64,000 bases of DNA, taken from the NCBI RefSeq assembly GCF_014805685.1, contig NC_060893.1, positions 17,700,025-17,764,024 on the forward strand, read 5' to 3'. The notes beneath the pieces were generated by a model that worked only from the letters and a program-made list of their open reading frames with translations, ran no database searches and was not told the origin of the DNA. Origin of the DNA: Silurus meridionalis (taxonomy: Eukaryota; Chordata; Actinopteri; Siluriformes; Siluridae). Positions 1-32,215 of this stretch are shown here, piece by piece (position 1 is the stretch's first letter; every line of letters starts with the position of its first letter). The translations under genes and the position numbers were made by a program.

Positions 1-28
1 AATAATAAAAATATGTCAAGCACTAAAA

Positions 29-267
29 CCTTCTTTTGGCTTCTCCCATTAGGGGTCGCCACAGTGGACCAGCCACATGTTTAATTTGGCACATGTTTTT
101 ACACTGGATGCCCTTCCTAACACAACCCTCCCCGTTTATCCGGGCTTGGGACCAGCACTAAGGCTTGTGCAACCCTTATGGCTGGGGTTGGTTCCCTGAC
201 CGGGGATCGAACCCGGGCAGCAGCGGTGAGAGCGCGGCATCCTAACCACTAGACCACCAGGGAACCA
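29..267 (-). mobile_element. tRNA-Glu-derived SINE, near full length
   Basis: Read on the minus strand, positions 264-192 are a tRNA-Glu-like head with the A-box region (TGGTCTAGTGG) and B box (GGGTTCGATCC), and complementary acceptor-stem ends. It is followed by a non-tRNA body and a tail ending near 29 (GTGGCGACCCCTAATGGGAG, then AAGCC). The same body and tail recur at 13311-13566 and, without the head, at 39980-40100, so this is a dispersed retroposon and not a tRNA gene. The SINE family name was not determined. Confidence 0.85.
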
Positions 268-905
268 AGCATGTCAATCACTATAGTAGCATTATTTTTG
301 TCATAGCTTCTTAATTATTGATAAATATGCAATCAAATACTAAAAATTGCATGGCCAAAGTTTACTCTGCCTTTTGGCATCACAGAGACAAAGAATTACC
401 AGAGACATTGTCAGACTGGCTCCTGTTACTAGAGGGAGCCAGAGAGCACAGCCTTTTATAATAATAAGTGGCAATAAATCCCACCTGTGACTATTGAAGT
501 GTATTTAATGACAGCTTTTCTTTCTTTCTTTCTTTTCACATTCAGTGTTTAGCATGCAGACAAAATTGGTGCATGTTGCTTTTCAATTGTAGTTGGTAAT
601 CTCTGATAATCTTCTTAGGAGCATCAGATGAGATCTCCAATATCAGGTGTATTTCTGTATTTAATGGTTAGTCCCTTGGTTTGGTTTATATTAACCACCA
701 AACAGCCCTAATGAGGTCATGCATAGATCAACATTCAGATACGTCTTTAAATCTGCAAAACTACAACTCATTTCGCAGCTAAAACTCAATATCTCCTGGA
801 AAACTCTTTCAGAACTCTGTTCCCCCTTTCCAACGTGTTCTCAATTAACAAAGCATAAAAAACAAACAAACCAAAACATGAATTATAAATGATACCTAGC
901 ACTTA
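268..905. other. Non-coding flank beyond the pdgfrb 3' end
   Basis: AT-rich sequence with short T-rich/C-rich tracts (for example 521-535). I see no coding exon, RNA gene or recognisable repeat. In other vertebrates csf1r follows pdgfrb on this side, but no csf1r exon is visible here. Confidence 0.5.
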
Positions 906-2594
906 AAAAGGTATTACGTTGTTTTCCCTTTTTTATTATAGGTTTCCTTTACATATAGTACATTCAGTACAATAAAGAGCAATATACAAAATATTTATAC
1001 AAAAATACACTTGTAAACATACACAATGAAGAAGCTTTGGTACCATAGCGTGTATAATATTTCCTCATAAAGTGTGATTTTATAATGTGGCACTAAATAA
1101 GGTTTGGCTCATATACACAAAAAAAAGAAAAAGAAAAAAAAAGAAACAAAGGCTACAAAAAAATCTAGAAATGTAAAAAGAAAGCAAAGCACTATATTTT
1201 CTATCTGTTTTACTAAATGAAAGGCTATTTAAGTAGGTACATGTTGTGAGCCACTACTACTGTTCTGAGGTTAGTTTTTACTGTTTCTAGTAAAGTTATG
1301 ACATTTTAGATGGGATTGGCATTTTGTTGTTGTAAAAAGAAACTTTTACTGCACTATAATTCTATCCAAACATCACAACAATAAAGAGACAGAAGCTCCA
1401 TTAGCAAAATAAACACAAAATATAAAAGTTTACACATAAGAGTTGCACTGTATCTAGTACAGGATCCTGTGCTATTTCACTAGTGTTTCAGTCAGATGTT
1501 TGCAATGCTAAAGGCACAAAATCAATCTTTTTATAATACTGCATTAACAGTATATAATACACCTTCCTTTAATGTAACTTTAATTTCATTAAAGTTAACA
1601 AAAAATAAAAACAAAATAAAAATATATTGGTCATAAGTTCCCATTAAAATTTAAAGTGCAAATTTGCTACAAGGCTGTAAGAATTCCTCCTTCTAAAACA
1701 TTATATATAAGAAAAACATATCTAAAAAACAAACAAAAAACAAATATATGTAGTACTTTTGCATAAGGCTCTGATCAACAGTTGTAAAATAGTACTTTCA
1801 TAGATATGTCCTCCAAAAACTTTCACTTCCTGTTCTATATCTGAAATAAAATAAAGAATTTACAAAATAACTGTCTTCAGTTCTTAATAAAAGAGAGAGT
1901 ACTTTCTGATGCCACATACAATGTCATTTCAATACTGATGATGCATTGTTTGCACATTCATTTTATAGACGTTTACGCATATTATAATGTACCATTCTTA
2001 ATTCCATATTCTTTGAAAAAAGAACAACCTGATTGTTAAGTACTTTCCTTAACTACATATACCTTTAATAATGAGTGTATCAGTTGCAGGTTTTTAATAT
2101 ACTATAGTAACATGCTTGAAAAATTCGCTTGACTTCGCCGGCATAAAACTTTCAAATTAAATTTGTCAGATCTCTCAAAAATGCACATCATGCCATTTAT
2201 TTTACTAAAGACAAGGTGCTGAAATCAGCACTCATCAAACCATAAAAATTGCATTCACTGGAACTACTTATGTGTCAGCCAATAGAAGACAGTCTGAGGC
2301 AGGGTTCAGCTGATGTTGAGAAAGTTAGAAAAAAATAAAAAATAACATTAATTGTTTACCTTACCTTTAAAGGTTTTACATCCAAGCACTAAAAACATAT
2401 AAGGGCAGTTAAAAGCAAGCCTCAACTTGGACCACTGTCAATGTCTATATGTTTCATAGCACAAAATTAATGAAAATGTACTATATTTACTATATTCAGC
2501 TAAAAGCAATAAGCTTACAGAATACTCCCCCCAACCTAAAGTAGGGATTTCTGCTAGTTTCTGAGCATGCCTGGCATTTTGAAATAAGCCCTAT

Positions 2595-2671
<77 letters not shown>

Positions 2672-3835
2672 ATGACCTCCAATGGGCATTTTTAAAGCCT
2701 AAATACCATTTGCTTTCTGGCTATTTTAATTAACATAAATACAACTTTGTAATGTACCAACATTTACACTCAACAATTTTTTTTTTTGAGGAAAACAGAC
2801 TGTTCCTTTTTATTTTTTTATATAGCTCTGATACCTATAAACACAGGGGCCTGTAGTGCATTCATTTACTCAGCAATGGAGTTTAGAATTGAATGTAGCA
2901 TTAGAAATGCAGATGTTACCACTATAATAGTAGTATACTATCCCAGTATAATATATTCTCCTTGGAATTCATCTGCCCTGTAAGAAATTCTACATCTGAT
3001 ATTAGTTGCCTGTAGTTATTCTAACGGTTCTTACTTATACAATGCAATTTCTTATAAAAGAAACAAAACAAGGTTTGGCTATAAAAAACAAACAAACACA
3101 AAAAAAGATGGTTTGGCCATGAATTAAAATATTTCGGACATTATGGAATGACATGTAATGGATTCAGTGATGCTGTAACATGAACACTTGTGTAATTTGT
3201 GACCACAAAATAATTACAATGCAATCCATTGTACTTGGAACCCAAAAAACGAACCACCGACTGGAAAAAGTTCAATAGAATGGTCATTTAGTTTGGAATT
3301 ACAAAATATGGTAAAACAATAATATACATACTTGATAAACTCAAAAGTTGATAAATCTTGATTGTACCTGATAGCTTTCTGTTACAATACGGTATTTTAA
3401 AAACTTTCTAAGCTTATTTTAGCTTTCTGCGCTAGATTCAACTGTTTCCAACCCAGTTTTACTAATATGATAAGATCATTGTGATTGTGAAGTTTTGCGA
3501 GCAAAGATGATCAAGACAGTTGACATATTATATGCAATTTATTTTTGGTAATCACACTAATATGACTAATATATCCAATTAATATCAAATTCAGAGATTA
3601 GACATATAAATAGAAACTTGCTGTTAGCAATGGCCGAAGCACTTTTAGAGTTTGAGTTCTATGTACAATGGATTGCAAGTTCAAGTGTCATTATGAAATA
3701 TTAACTTATGGCATCAACATATTAATTAGTGGTCTGAAATAACTACTGTTTCACCTCAGTGGCAGGTGTTGTGTCTGCTTTTTGTTTGAATGTCAGTAGC
3801 AGATTTTCTCCAGTGTAAGAGGAAGCAACATGGTG
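906..3835 (-). other. pdgfrb: Probable pdgfrb 3' untranslated region
   Basis: About 2.9 kb of AT-rich sequence directly after the pdgfrb stop codon, with no exons of another gene. Several TTTATT words (AATAAA on the minus strand) could be poly(A) signals; the most distal clear one is near 932-937, which would put cleavage around 905-920. Nearer signals would give shorter UTRs. The UTR would contain the long (TA)n tract at 2598-2667 and many ATTTA words. The true end cannot be fixed without transcript data. Confidence 0.45.
2598..2667. repeat. (TA)n microsatellite, about 35 units
   Basis: Uninterrupted alternating T and A over about 70 bases, inside the probable pdgfrb 3' UTR. Likely highly length-variable between individuals. 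Confidence 0.95.
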
Positions 3836-24290
<20,455 letters not shown>

Positions 24291-24334
24291 AGTGGCTGAT
24301 TGGTGTCGTCTTTTTCTGCAAACAACTCTTCACC
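24291..24334 (-). other. pdgfrb: 5' UTR part of the first coding exon
   Basis: Upstream of the ATG on the minus strand there are two candidate acceptors: TTTGCAAG ending at 24336 (exon from 24335) and TTTGCAG ending at 24316. PDGFRB has a non-coding first exon in mammals, so a further upstream exon and the promoter probably lie beyond 24.4 kb. I could not locate them. Confidence 0.45.
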
Positions 24335-24959
24335 CCTTGCAAATAAAAAAAAACAAACAAAAAAAAAGTATAAAGTCCAGCATTTCCTGAATGCTTTAGA
24401 CAGGGTCATCCTACCTAAAGGGAGGTATTTATTCTTAATAGCACATAAATATTCGAACAGCAGTGCTTTAAAAGCATCAGCAAAAACCTAATGGTTCTCA
24501 TCTTCCTTCATTTTCATCAAGTCACCAAATTGTTCCGTGCTGATCCAAGCAGAGATATGAGCACACAGAGAAATCCAGTCCAATCCTAACTCCATTACAC
24601 TCATGGGACTATGCTTAATTCAATTACCTTCAGCATTGTTTTATATTTCTCTATCGTGAACCGATAGCACTGTAAACTGATAAATTATAGCAATGAATGT
24701 TTCCTTTAGCAGGCATTAAATGCATGAAGCACAGGAAAGATCAAGCATGAACAGGTTTACATCAGCACAGGACACAGAGTGAATGAGCTGCCTTGTTCAT
24801 TCAGAGTAAATGTGAAAGCAGCAGTCCTGAAAAAAGCTTGGTTACATCACTCATCACCTGTTTAAAGAAATAAACATTAGTGTTTTGTAGATATGGGCGA
24901 TTAGTGACAACAGTGATCCTGTTCTTGTTTAGATTTATATAACGGTCACTGAGAGAGAG

Positions 24960-24981
24960 AGGTCAAAGGTGAGAAAGGTCA
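24960..24981 (+). promoter_or_regulatory. Cluster of three nuclear-receptor half-sites upstream of pdgfrb
   Basis: AGGTCA-A-AGGTGA (a DR1) followed after three bases by a third AGGTCA (DR3 spacing), about 670 bases upstream of the pdgfrb ATG. This is a motif match only; binding is not shown. Confidence 0.3.
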
Positions 24982-27900
24982 GGAGTGTCAGTAAGTAAAA
25001 CTGGCATTAAGAGAGAGAGAAAGAGAGGGGAAATTGATCTGAGATATTTTTTCAACTTTGAACAAAAGTGGTTGTGGTTCAATTGTTTAATTTCCTACAA
25101 ATGAAGTTGTAAGAAAAGGTGTTAATGATTAACATTGAAGCAGCACTTTAGTCATTTTGGTCTGTCCATTTGCTATCTGTACACTGCTCAAATAGAAATC
25201 GTTTATGCTAACACCACCACCAGCACCACTCTGCTTAACATGTTGTAGATCGCTAAGATCAGCCGAGTCTCTGTTTCAATTCAACGATAACCGCACTAGT
25301 ATCACCACGTGCGACATCATCACGGCATCAAACCACTAATTTTTACCAGAATTGAAAATACATTACAAAACCTGCCAATAACTTGGCACTAGAATTGCTA
25401 AAAAAAAATCATTAATATTTTGATAAAAAACATATTTGATGTGTTTCACGGTGTTTTTGCCTTTAAGTCTTAAAGTCTCAAGTTGTGTGAGTTTATGAGT
25501 TTACTAGCGAAGGAGTAATCAGAAAAAGAGAGGCATGACTCTTGTGGGTGGAAAGAGATGAAGAAATAAAGGGTGGGGGATTGATGAGGTCTGGAAATAG
25601 TTAGAGCTGAAACGCAAGCCCGGACGAGGGTGGGAAAACCAGCGAAGGCGGAAGAACTGGAGGAGGTGGAGGACAAAAAAACTGGAGGAGGAATCAAACA
25701 AAAATGGGGGTTAGTAAAAAAAGAGCTGACTATTACGTCACGGAAATGTTCTTGTTACAGATACAGCAATTTAATAAACGGCTATTTTTACAGCAAAGCT
25801 GGCAAAAAAAACTAAAAACTGACCCATAGCTGGCTCTTAGTCTGGTTGTTGTAATGCATATTGGAGATATGAGCACAGTAATAGTCCTTGCCTAAGAGCA
25901 CAATGACCCTCAGTGGTGAGTAAGTGCTGCGGTAAAAAGTTCAGCGTATTAGTACTGCATGCGTTTATTTCAATGTCTTTAAACTTCTGGATAAACTAAT
26001 AAGCAGCGAGGCATCTGGGACAAGAAGAATAAGTATCTGATTGCTTCTCAATGGCTCAAGAACAAATGACTCAATGGACTGCTATTTGGTTGTAATCTAC
26101 ATTTTTAGCTCTACATAGTTGTATTATTGATCACATCCTGTACCGCCATTAATAATTACCAAAAGGAGAGTCACTTTTCTGTTTTATTAATTAATTATAT
26201 AAACCCATTATAAGTTGTCTAAATATTTAAGGTGTTATAATAAGTAATGGTAACCATATGTTGTCCTTTTTTCTATCATATCTTTGTACAAAGCTGACAA
26301 TACATATTGTATCGTAGAATTTTGTATATTATTGCACTCCCCTTAAATATACTTTCATTTTAAAACTGGCGTTTGCTCTGCAAACAAATCATGAATATGG
26401 GAATATTGGAGAATTTATTTGCCTGGTGGTTTAGTTAATAATTGTGACATTTTCACCCCTCATTTAACCATCAAATGCACAGGAAATAGTGTGGGTTTTT
26501 AATAGCTTTTAAAAAACGAGGTGAAACTTCATTAAGTCAGGAATGAAAACACCCACACACACACTTCTCTGGGACTATTACCTAAAACACTACTCTGGGA
26601 TGTTCACTTCATAAAAATGCTACTAGTCCCTCACTGGAATAGAAATAAACACGCAAAAGGAAGCAGGACTTGCGTTATAATTATTTTAAGGCAGGGGGTT
26701 TGCAGGCCATGTTCCCAGAATAAGACTGAGTTCCTTTCCCATGGTCTCTGATACACATGGGACAAGGCAGAGAGCATGCAGGCCCTTTAGGGTCATGCTT
26801 ACAGTAAGGACAGCACCCGGGAACACTTAGCCCGACGGGAAACTGTAAATCATCATCAGTATAATCATTAACATAGATCCTCATTGTTAATTATAATAAA
26901 CTTGCCCTTAATAAACATTAACAATTTAACTGTATTATTTTTTAGGTGTAAAACGTCTTTAAAAAAAATGAAAATTGGAATGTAGAAATTAAGATGTAAA
27001 ACGTTTTTCCACTAGGACTTTTATCAAGAAGTGACAAGAAATCAAAACAAGTGAAATGCAAAAAACATTATGTATGAAAGCAGACTAAACTTCAGCAACT
27101 ATATTTGCTGTGAAGCAACAACCCAACCACAGTCTTAGATTGAAGTGGGTTTGGAAAAGCAGGGAGAAATAATGGTTGGCTGAAAACAAATGAATAAGGT
27201 GCCATGTTCACTGCCAAGTGGTAAAGGCAACGGAAATGAAAAGCACTCTGAATAGATTCCTTTGATAGAAAAAAGAAAGAGAAAGAGAGCAGTAATGAAA
27301 GAAAGAGACAAAAGGAGAGTGCAATAGAGAGAAATAAAGGGAATGAAAAAAGTGAGGAGAAACCAGGGGGTATTATGTAGGCATGGTGAAGATTGTAGGC
27401 TGAATTTGACGTCAATTTCAGGAAGTGGTCTATGGATGTGCACAGATTTTCCCCACTCACGTTTGTAGATCTGTCTAAAGCCAAAAGTGTAACCATAGCC
27501 AACTGGCTAACCTGTATGAGTGGCTTTCACAAAGCAGCTGACAGGAGCTGGCATAAATCTAAAGACACACATTCAAAACAGAGGGCAAGTTTTAAAGGAC
27601 CACTAACCGTGATATTTAAAAAAAAAAAAAAAAGTCTATGAAAAAAAAATACAATAATTAATATGCTTGCTGTTAAGTAGCATGTCCATGATATAATGAG
27701 AGTTACTTCACTAGCCTCAGTAAACATGCCAGGGTCTATGACTGTACATGAATATTCACCTCAAAAATGCAACCATGAACTTCAGCTGCTAGTCTAGGAT
27801 TTCTATGATTTTTATTTCTATTCTAAGAATTTGTTAAATTAAACTTTCCTTTCAACAACAATATTTAGCTAGTTTTCCTAGCCTAAGGTGCTAGTTAACT

Positions 27901-28416
27901 AGCCTGGTTTGATACAGGTAGACACAAATTATTAAATTTCTGTAACTGTTTTGATTTCATTTTTAATTCAAATAAACTAAATTTTGTCAAAATAAACCAC
28001 AAAAGTGAATTTGTCACTAACATTAGCTAGGTTCATTAACAAGCAGCTTAGTTCACAGGTACTGCAGGTAATATTGTGCAGGTACATATGAAGCTTTAGA
28101 GCTTATTTTGTTCGTATTATAAACTGAAACCATACAGAACTCCCAGGAAAAGGTGTGAATTGTTTTGGGGGTAATGTGAAAAATTGGGGTAAAATGAGAC
28201 ATCTACATACTGTAACTGAAATCAGTCATCTTAAGAGATTTTAAAAGCCTATTTTAGAAGTCTTTCTTTTTTCAGTTTAGGGATATGAGGTTTTAAAATC
28301 AACTCATATTTATAATGTAATGCGAGCAGAAACAGTACGTATAGCAGCACTCTTGTATAGCAGTGTTTGCTTTTCCGGTGAAATATTAAAAACAGAGACA
28401 CTAGCAATTAAATGTA

Positions 28417-28448
<32 letters not shown>

Positions 28449-31400
28449 TGTGTGTGTGTGTATATATGTGCTGATGGGAATCTCTTGCCTACTTGACCCT
28501 TCCCACCATCCTGGTCCCTGACTAACACAATCAAACGTAACACATCAACTGTTTCCCATCATTCCCACAAAGCATCACACCGCTTGAAGATATGCTGTGT
28601 ATATATGTGTGTGCGTGTGTGTCTATGTGAAACCTTTTACACTCTGCTCAACTGCTCTGGTGCTGTTGTCCACTCCTATGGGATTATCTTTATATACATC
28701 AGTTTGTTTTACTTAAACATCTGGCAATGATGTTCTCTCCTGATGTGTTCACTCTGTTTTGGGAAAGAACGGAGTGTGTGTAAGGGGGAGTCATTTTAGC
28801 ATATAAAGGTCTCCAAAGGAAAAAAAAACATGACATCTTTGAGTCAAGAGAAAAGAAACAGACAGAGAGAGAGAAAGAGAGAGAAGTTGTATCGTTTTTT
28901 TTTTCCTTCACACACAGCTGGAGAGCTTTAACTTCCTGTGAGAAACATGTGTAAGAGACAAACGTGGAGTGCAGCCACAACCATCGCTGAACACTCACAC
29001 ACCCACACGCATGCTAAACACACACATGCTGTGTAAAAATGGAACCTGAAAATTCCCGTCTGACACACTGAAATTGTTAGCCACATGCATTTGTCTTTGG
29101 GTAACAATTTATTTGTTCCCAGAAATTCAGCATGTGGACACTTATGTACCTTTGGGAACTTACTGAAGTTTGCATTTACCCAAAACGGCGGTCATTTATA
29201 GCAATGACTGGCTTTTTTGTAGTGCCAACAACAACAAAAAAAACGCTTGAATGCACTTTTAGAATGGTGATAGGGTTATGTTGTGTTTGGAAAAAAGTCT
29301 TCGCCTTTTTTTTTTCACTGTATGCTTATTAATCACCCAAAACTAGATCAGTTATCTCCTTAAGAAACAACTAAAACATTCATACTGACAACAACAACAT
29401 CGCAGTATTGTTATTTTAACATGAACATGACATTTATGAAAGTAAAAATTCGACATCTTACACATTTCCTTTATACAGAGAGATTAATGTTTATCTCTTT
29501 ACACAACTGAGCATCCTAAAATTATATCATTTCTATATGAGAAGCTTCATTGCAGATGCTTCACGTAAATAAAATAAATGTATGCGTAATTGTTGATATA
29601 GTGAAGGTTTCTGTTCTCTTTATTCATGGAAGAAGTCTCCAGTGTTAATGACTAATATCCAGAAGTAAAGCAGATCCTGGATAAAAAAATTCTGGTTTGA
29701 AGAACTTTAGAGGTTTGTCTTTAATAAATATATAGGTTAGCATTGGCAAATATATGTGGTATGAGAGAATAAATATCTTAGGACCTGCTTTTATAGAAAA
29801 CCCCTTTATTGATCAATTTCCTTCAATGTCACATCCAATTGCTGTTATACTTTAGTTACATTACAATTAATTGCTGACAAATATAAAGAAACTAAAACCA
29901 CATTGTAATCATAGTATCTACTGGTGTTGCATATTGTGAAGCAGTTTTGTATCTCCAACAGTACTGTTAGTTTCACCTTGTGTGCCAGTAGTCTCTGTTG
30001 ATGTTAGTTGCTTCAGTTTTTAGATAACACAGCTGAACCCATTGGCCTGTAGAAAGGACAGTTTCAGTTTTGTGTTGCTAAGTGTCCTGGAATATCCTTC
30101 AACCAACAATGCCCTTTGATTGATAGTTTCATTGGTGCGTTTAACTCAGTGAGCTGAAAGATCTTTTACATAATGTATACATTGTAAAGCAATAATCTGG
30201 AAGCACTGCTGCACTGACTCACACTTGACTCAAAGGCAATCCTTTCTCAAACCAATGAACCTGGGACTCATTCCTGCTGACAAAAGCAGCATTCAGCAAA
30301 ATGAATTGTAATCCTGTGAGAGCTGCATCTACTTAAAGTGCTGTATCTATCAAAAACAATGATGTCCCAGTGATTATGTGTGTAAATACATATAGAATAA
30401 ATCATCTGCAGAGCTCTATAGCATGCAGACCATAATCCTAATGAGGCTGAAATGTAAGAAGAAGCTGTTGGTGTCCAAATCTAAAAAGAGTGGCAACCTG
30501 CCAAAAAACCTGCAAAGCGCACACACACACTGGCTTTTTCTATGCCCCCCTTCCTGCAATCATTAGCCATTTATACATGACAGGGCTAAAACAAGTGTCT
30601 GTTGCCCCTAACAATACAAAATATTGGCATCGCTTGTGGGAAAACTGATCTACTATGTTCCTGTCAAAACAAACTTTTTTTCACCCCTCCGTTCCCCTGA
30701 GACAAGACTTCTGCTATCTTGAAAGCTCTCTGGACAGCCCTGGCCCTTCCCCCACAAGAACTTCAAACCATGTCAACTCCATCACTGACCCAAAACATTA
30801 GCAAAAATGAAAATCACACTATTAGCAGCTCTCAAATTCACAACAAAGAGCACAAAAATGTTTCAATTGTGTCATGGTTTAAAGTTATTATATGATATGT
30901 TATGATATATTATATAAGCAAGTTATTATATGATAAAAAAAAAATATTATATGATAAATTATGGAATAATATATACCATGTAATATTTTTATTTGCTTTC
31001 ACATATGCACTATTTACATACCAAGCCACAGAGATATATCTGAAGAGGCTTGATAAGCATCTCCAATTTCTTTCTCAAATAAACAGATTTGTAAACTATT
31101 TTAAAGGAAAAAGCAGGAGATGCCTTGAGTACATTCCAAACATAGTTTCCCACTGGCAGGAAGATTTGAAGCTCTGGCATATATTTTGTTTATTTTTTAT
31201 TCTGTTTCACAAAATGATAAGACCCTCAGTGTTAATGCATGATTCAACAAAAAGACCTGCATCATCTGTAAAAAAAAAAACATATCAGTCTTAAGCAAGC
31301 AGTTACATGTACATAAACAATGTATTATTGTTTTAGGTCATAGTAGACAACACAACAATCTCCAAACATATAAGTGCTTGAGAAAAGTTTGTTTTTGAGA

Positions 31401-31837
31401 CATGACAAAGCACACCAAAAACCAGCTGTACCCACTAGCAACGGAAACAACAACAAGAACACAGCATGACATCAACATTTTAATCAGAACATGAAGTAAT
31501 CAGGGAAAAAAAGTTTGTTCACTCAAGGGAAGAGAATGAAGGGCTTTTCATGGCATGGGTTTTGGTTTGGTCTCTGTCATACAGAATTCCTGCACTGTTT
31601 TTTCAATAATACATGGCTTACCAAGCTCTTCAAAATTAATTAAATCATGGATAGGTTACATGAATAGCATACCAAATGAAGGGTGCTGACTGGCAATTCC
31701 AATAATTCAGCTATTTTTACAGGTTAAATCCAATTAGATTAGGTTCAACTATCCAAGCAAATGTTACAGAAATATTGTTTTCCAGATGCTACCACTTTGC
31801 AGAACTGATAACTGCTGAACTCAATGTGATGGTTAAG
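24982..31837. other. Intergenic region with no convincing gene
   Basis: AT-rich non-coding sequence with short GT tracts (28413-28470), GA/TC-rich tracts and T/A runs. The only open frame with non-trivial composition is a Cys-rich 67-codon frame at 26681-26884 (listed separately). No tRNA, transposon core or conserved exon was recognised. The pdgfrb promoter and a non-coding first exon may lie here. Confidence 0.45.
26681..26884 (-). CDS. Candidate small Cys-rich open frame, 67 codons, unrecognised
   Basis: The ATG has A at -3 and the frame ends TTAAAATAA. The product has CCPYC and, further on, CSLPCPMC, giving two CxxC knuckles spaced as in zinc-binding folds, and its base composition is richer in GC than the flanks. 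I do not recognise a family and see no splice partner or promoter. It may be chance, or an exon of an unannotated gene. Confidence 0.15.
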   Translation of the reverse strand: MRIYVNDYTDDDLQFPVGLSVPGCCPYCKHDPKGPACSLPCPMCIRDHGKGTQSYSGNMACKPPALK

Positions 31838-31993
31838 ATAAGATAAGATAAGATAAGATAAACCTTTATTTGTCCCACAGTGGGGAAATTTCTATGTTAC
31901 AGCAGCAAGACAAAGAAATAAAAATAGATGCAAATATATAAAAAAGAATAATAAAAAAGAATATACAAAAATAAAAACAGAGAAATAAAAACA

Positions 31994-32035
<42 letters not shown>

Positions 32036-32215
32036 CAAAGAAATAAAAATAAATGCAAATATATGAAAAAGAATATACATATACTACAATAACAGTATAT
32101 ACAAGTATATATAAGTATATATAAGACCTCTGGCATGGAAACACTCATTTAACCTGCAGAAAGTAGTGTGTGGTAGACCACAGTTATCAACTACCATTGG
32201 CTACGGACCTTCCTG
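31838..32215 (-). mobile_element. LINE 3'-end fragment with (GATAA)n tail
   Basis: GATAAGATAAGATAAGATAA followed by ACCTTTATTTGTCCCACAGT and GGGGAAATTTCTATGTTACA is the 3' end of a common teleost non-LTR element, read on the minus strand. It is followed by an A-rich region with an (AAT)n tract at 31997-32030. The clade is not resolved. Confidence 0.6.

Noticed and set aside
192..264. Possible genuine tRNA-Glu gene (minus strand), and a second at 13311-13385
   Set aside because: Both heads continue into the same SINE body and tail, which recurs elsewhere in the window; the second also has an acceptor-stem mismatch.
31866..32148. Hydrophobic open frames that look like membrane proteins
   Set aside because: They arise from an A-rich LINE 3' region and (AAT)n read in reverse.
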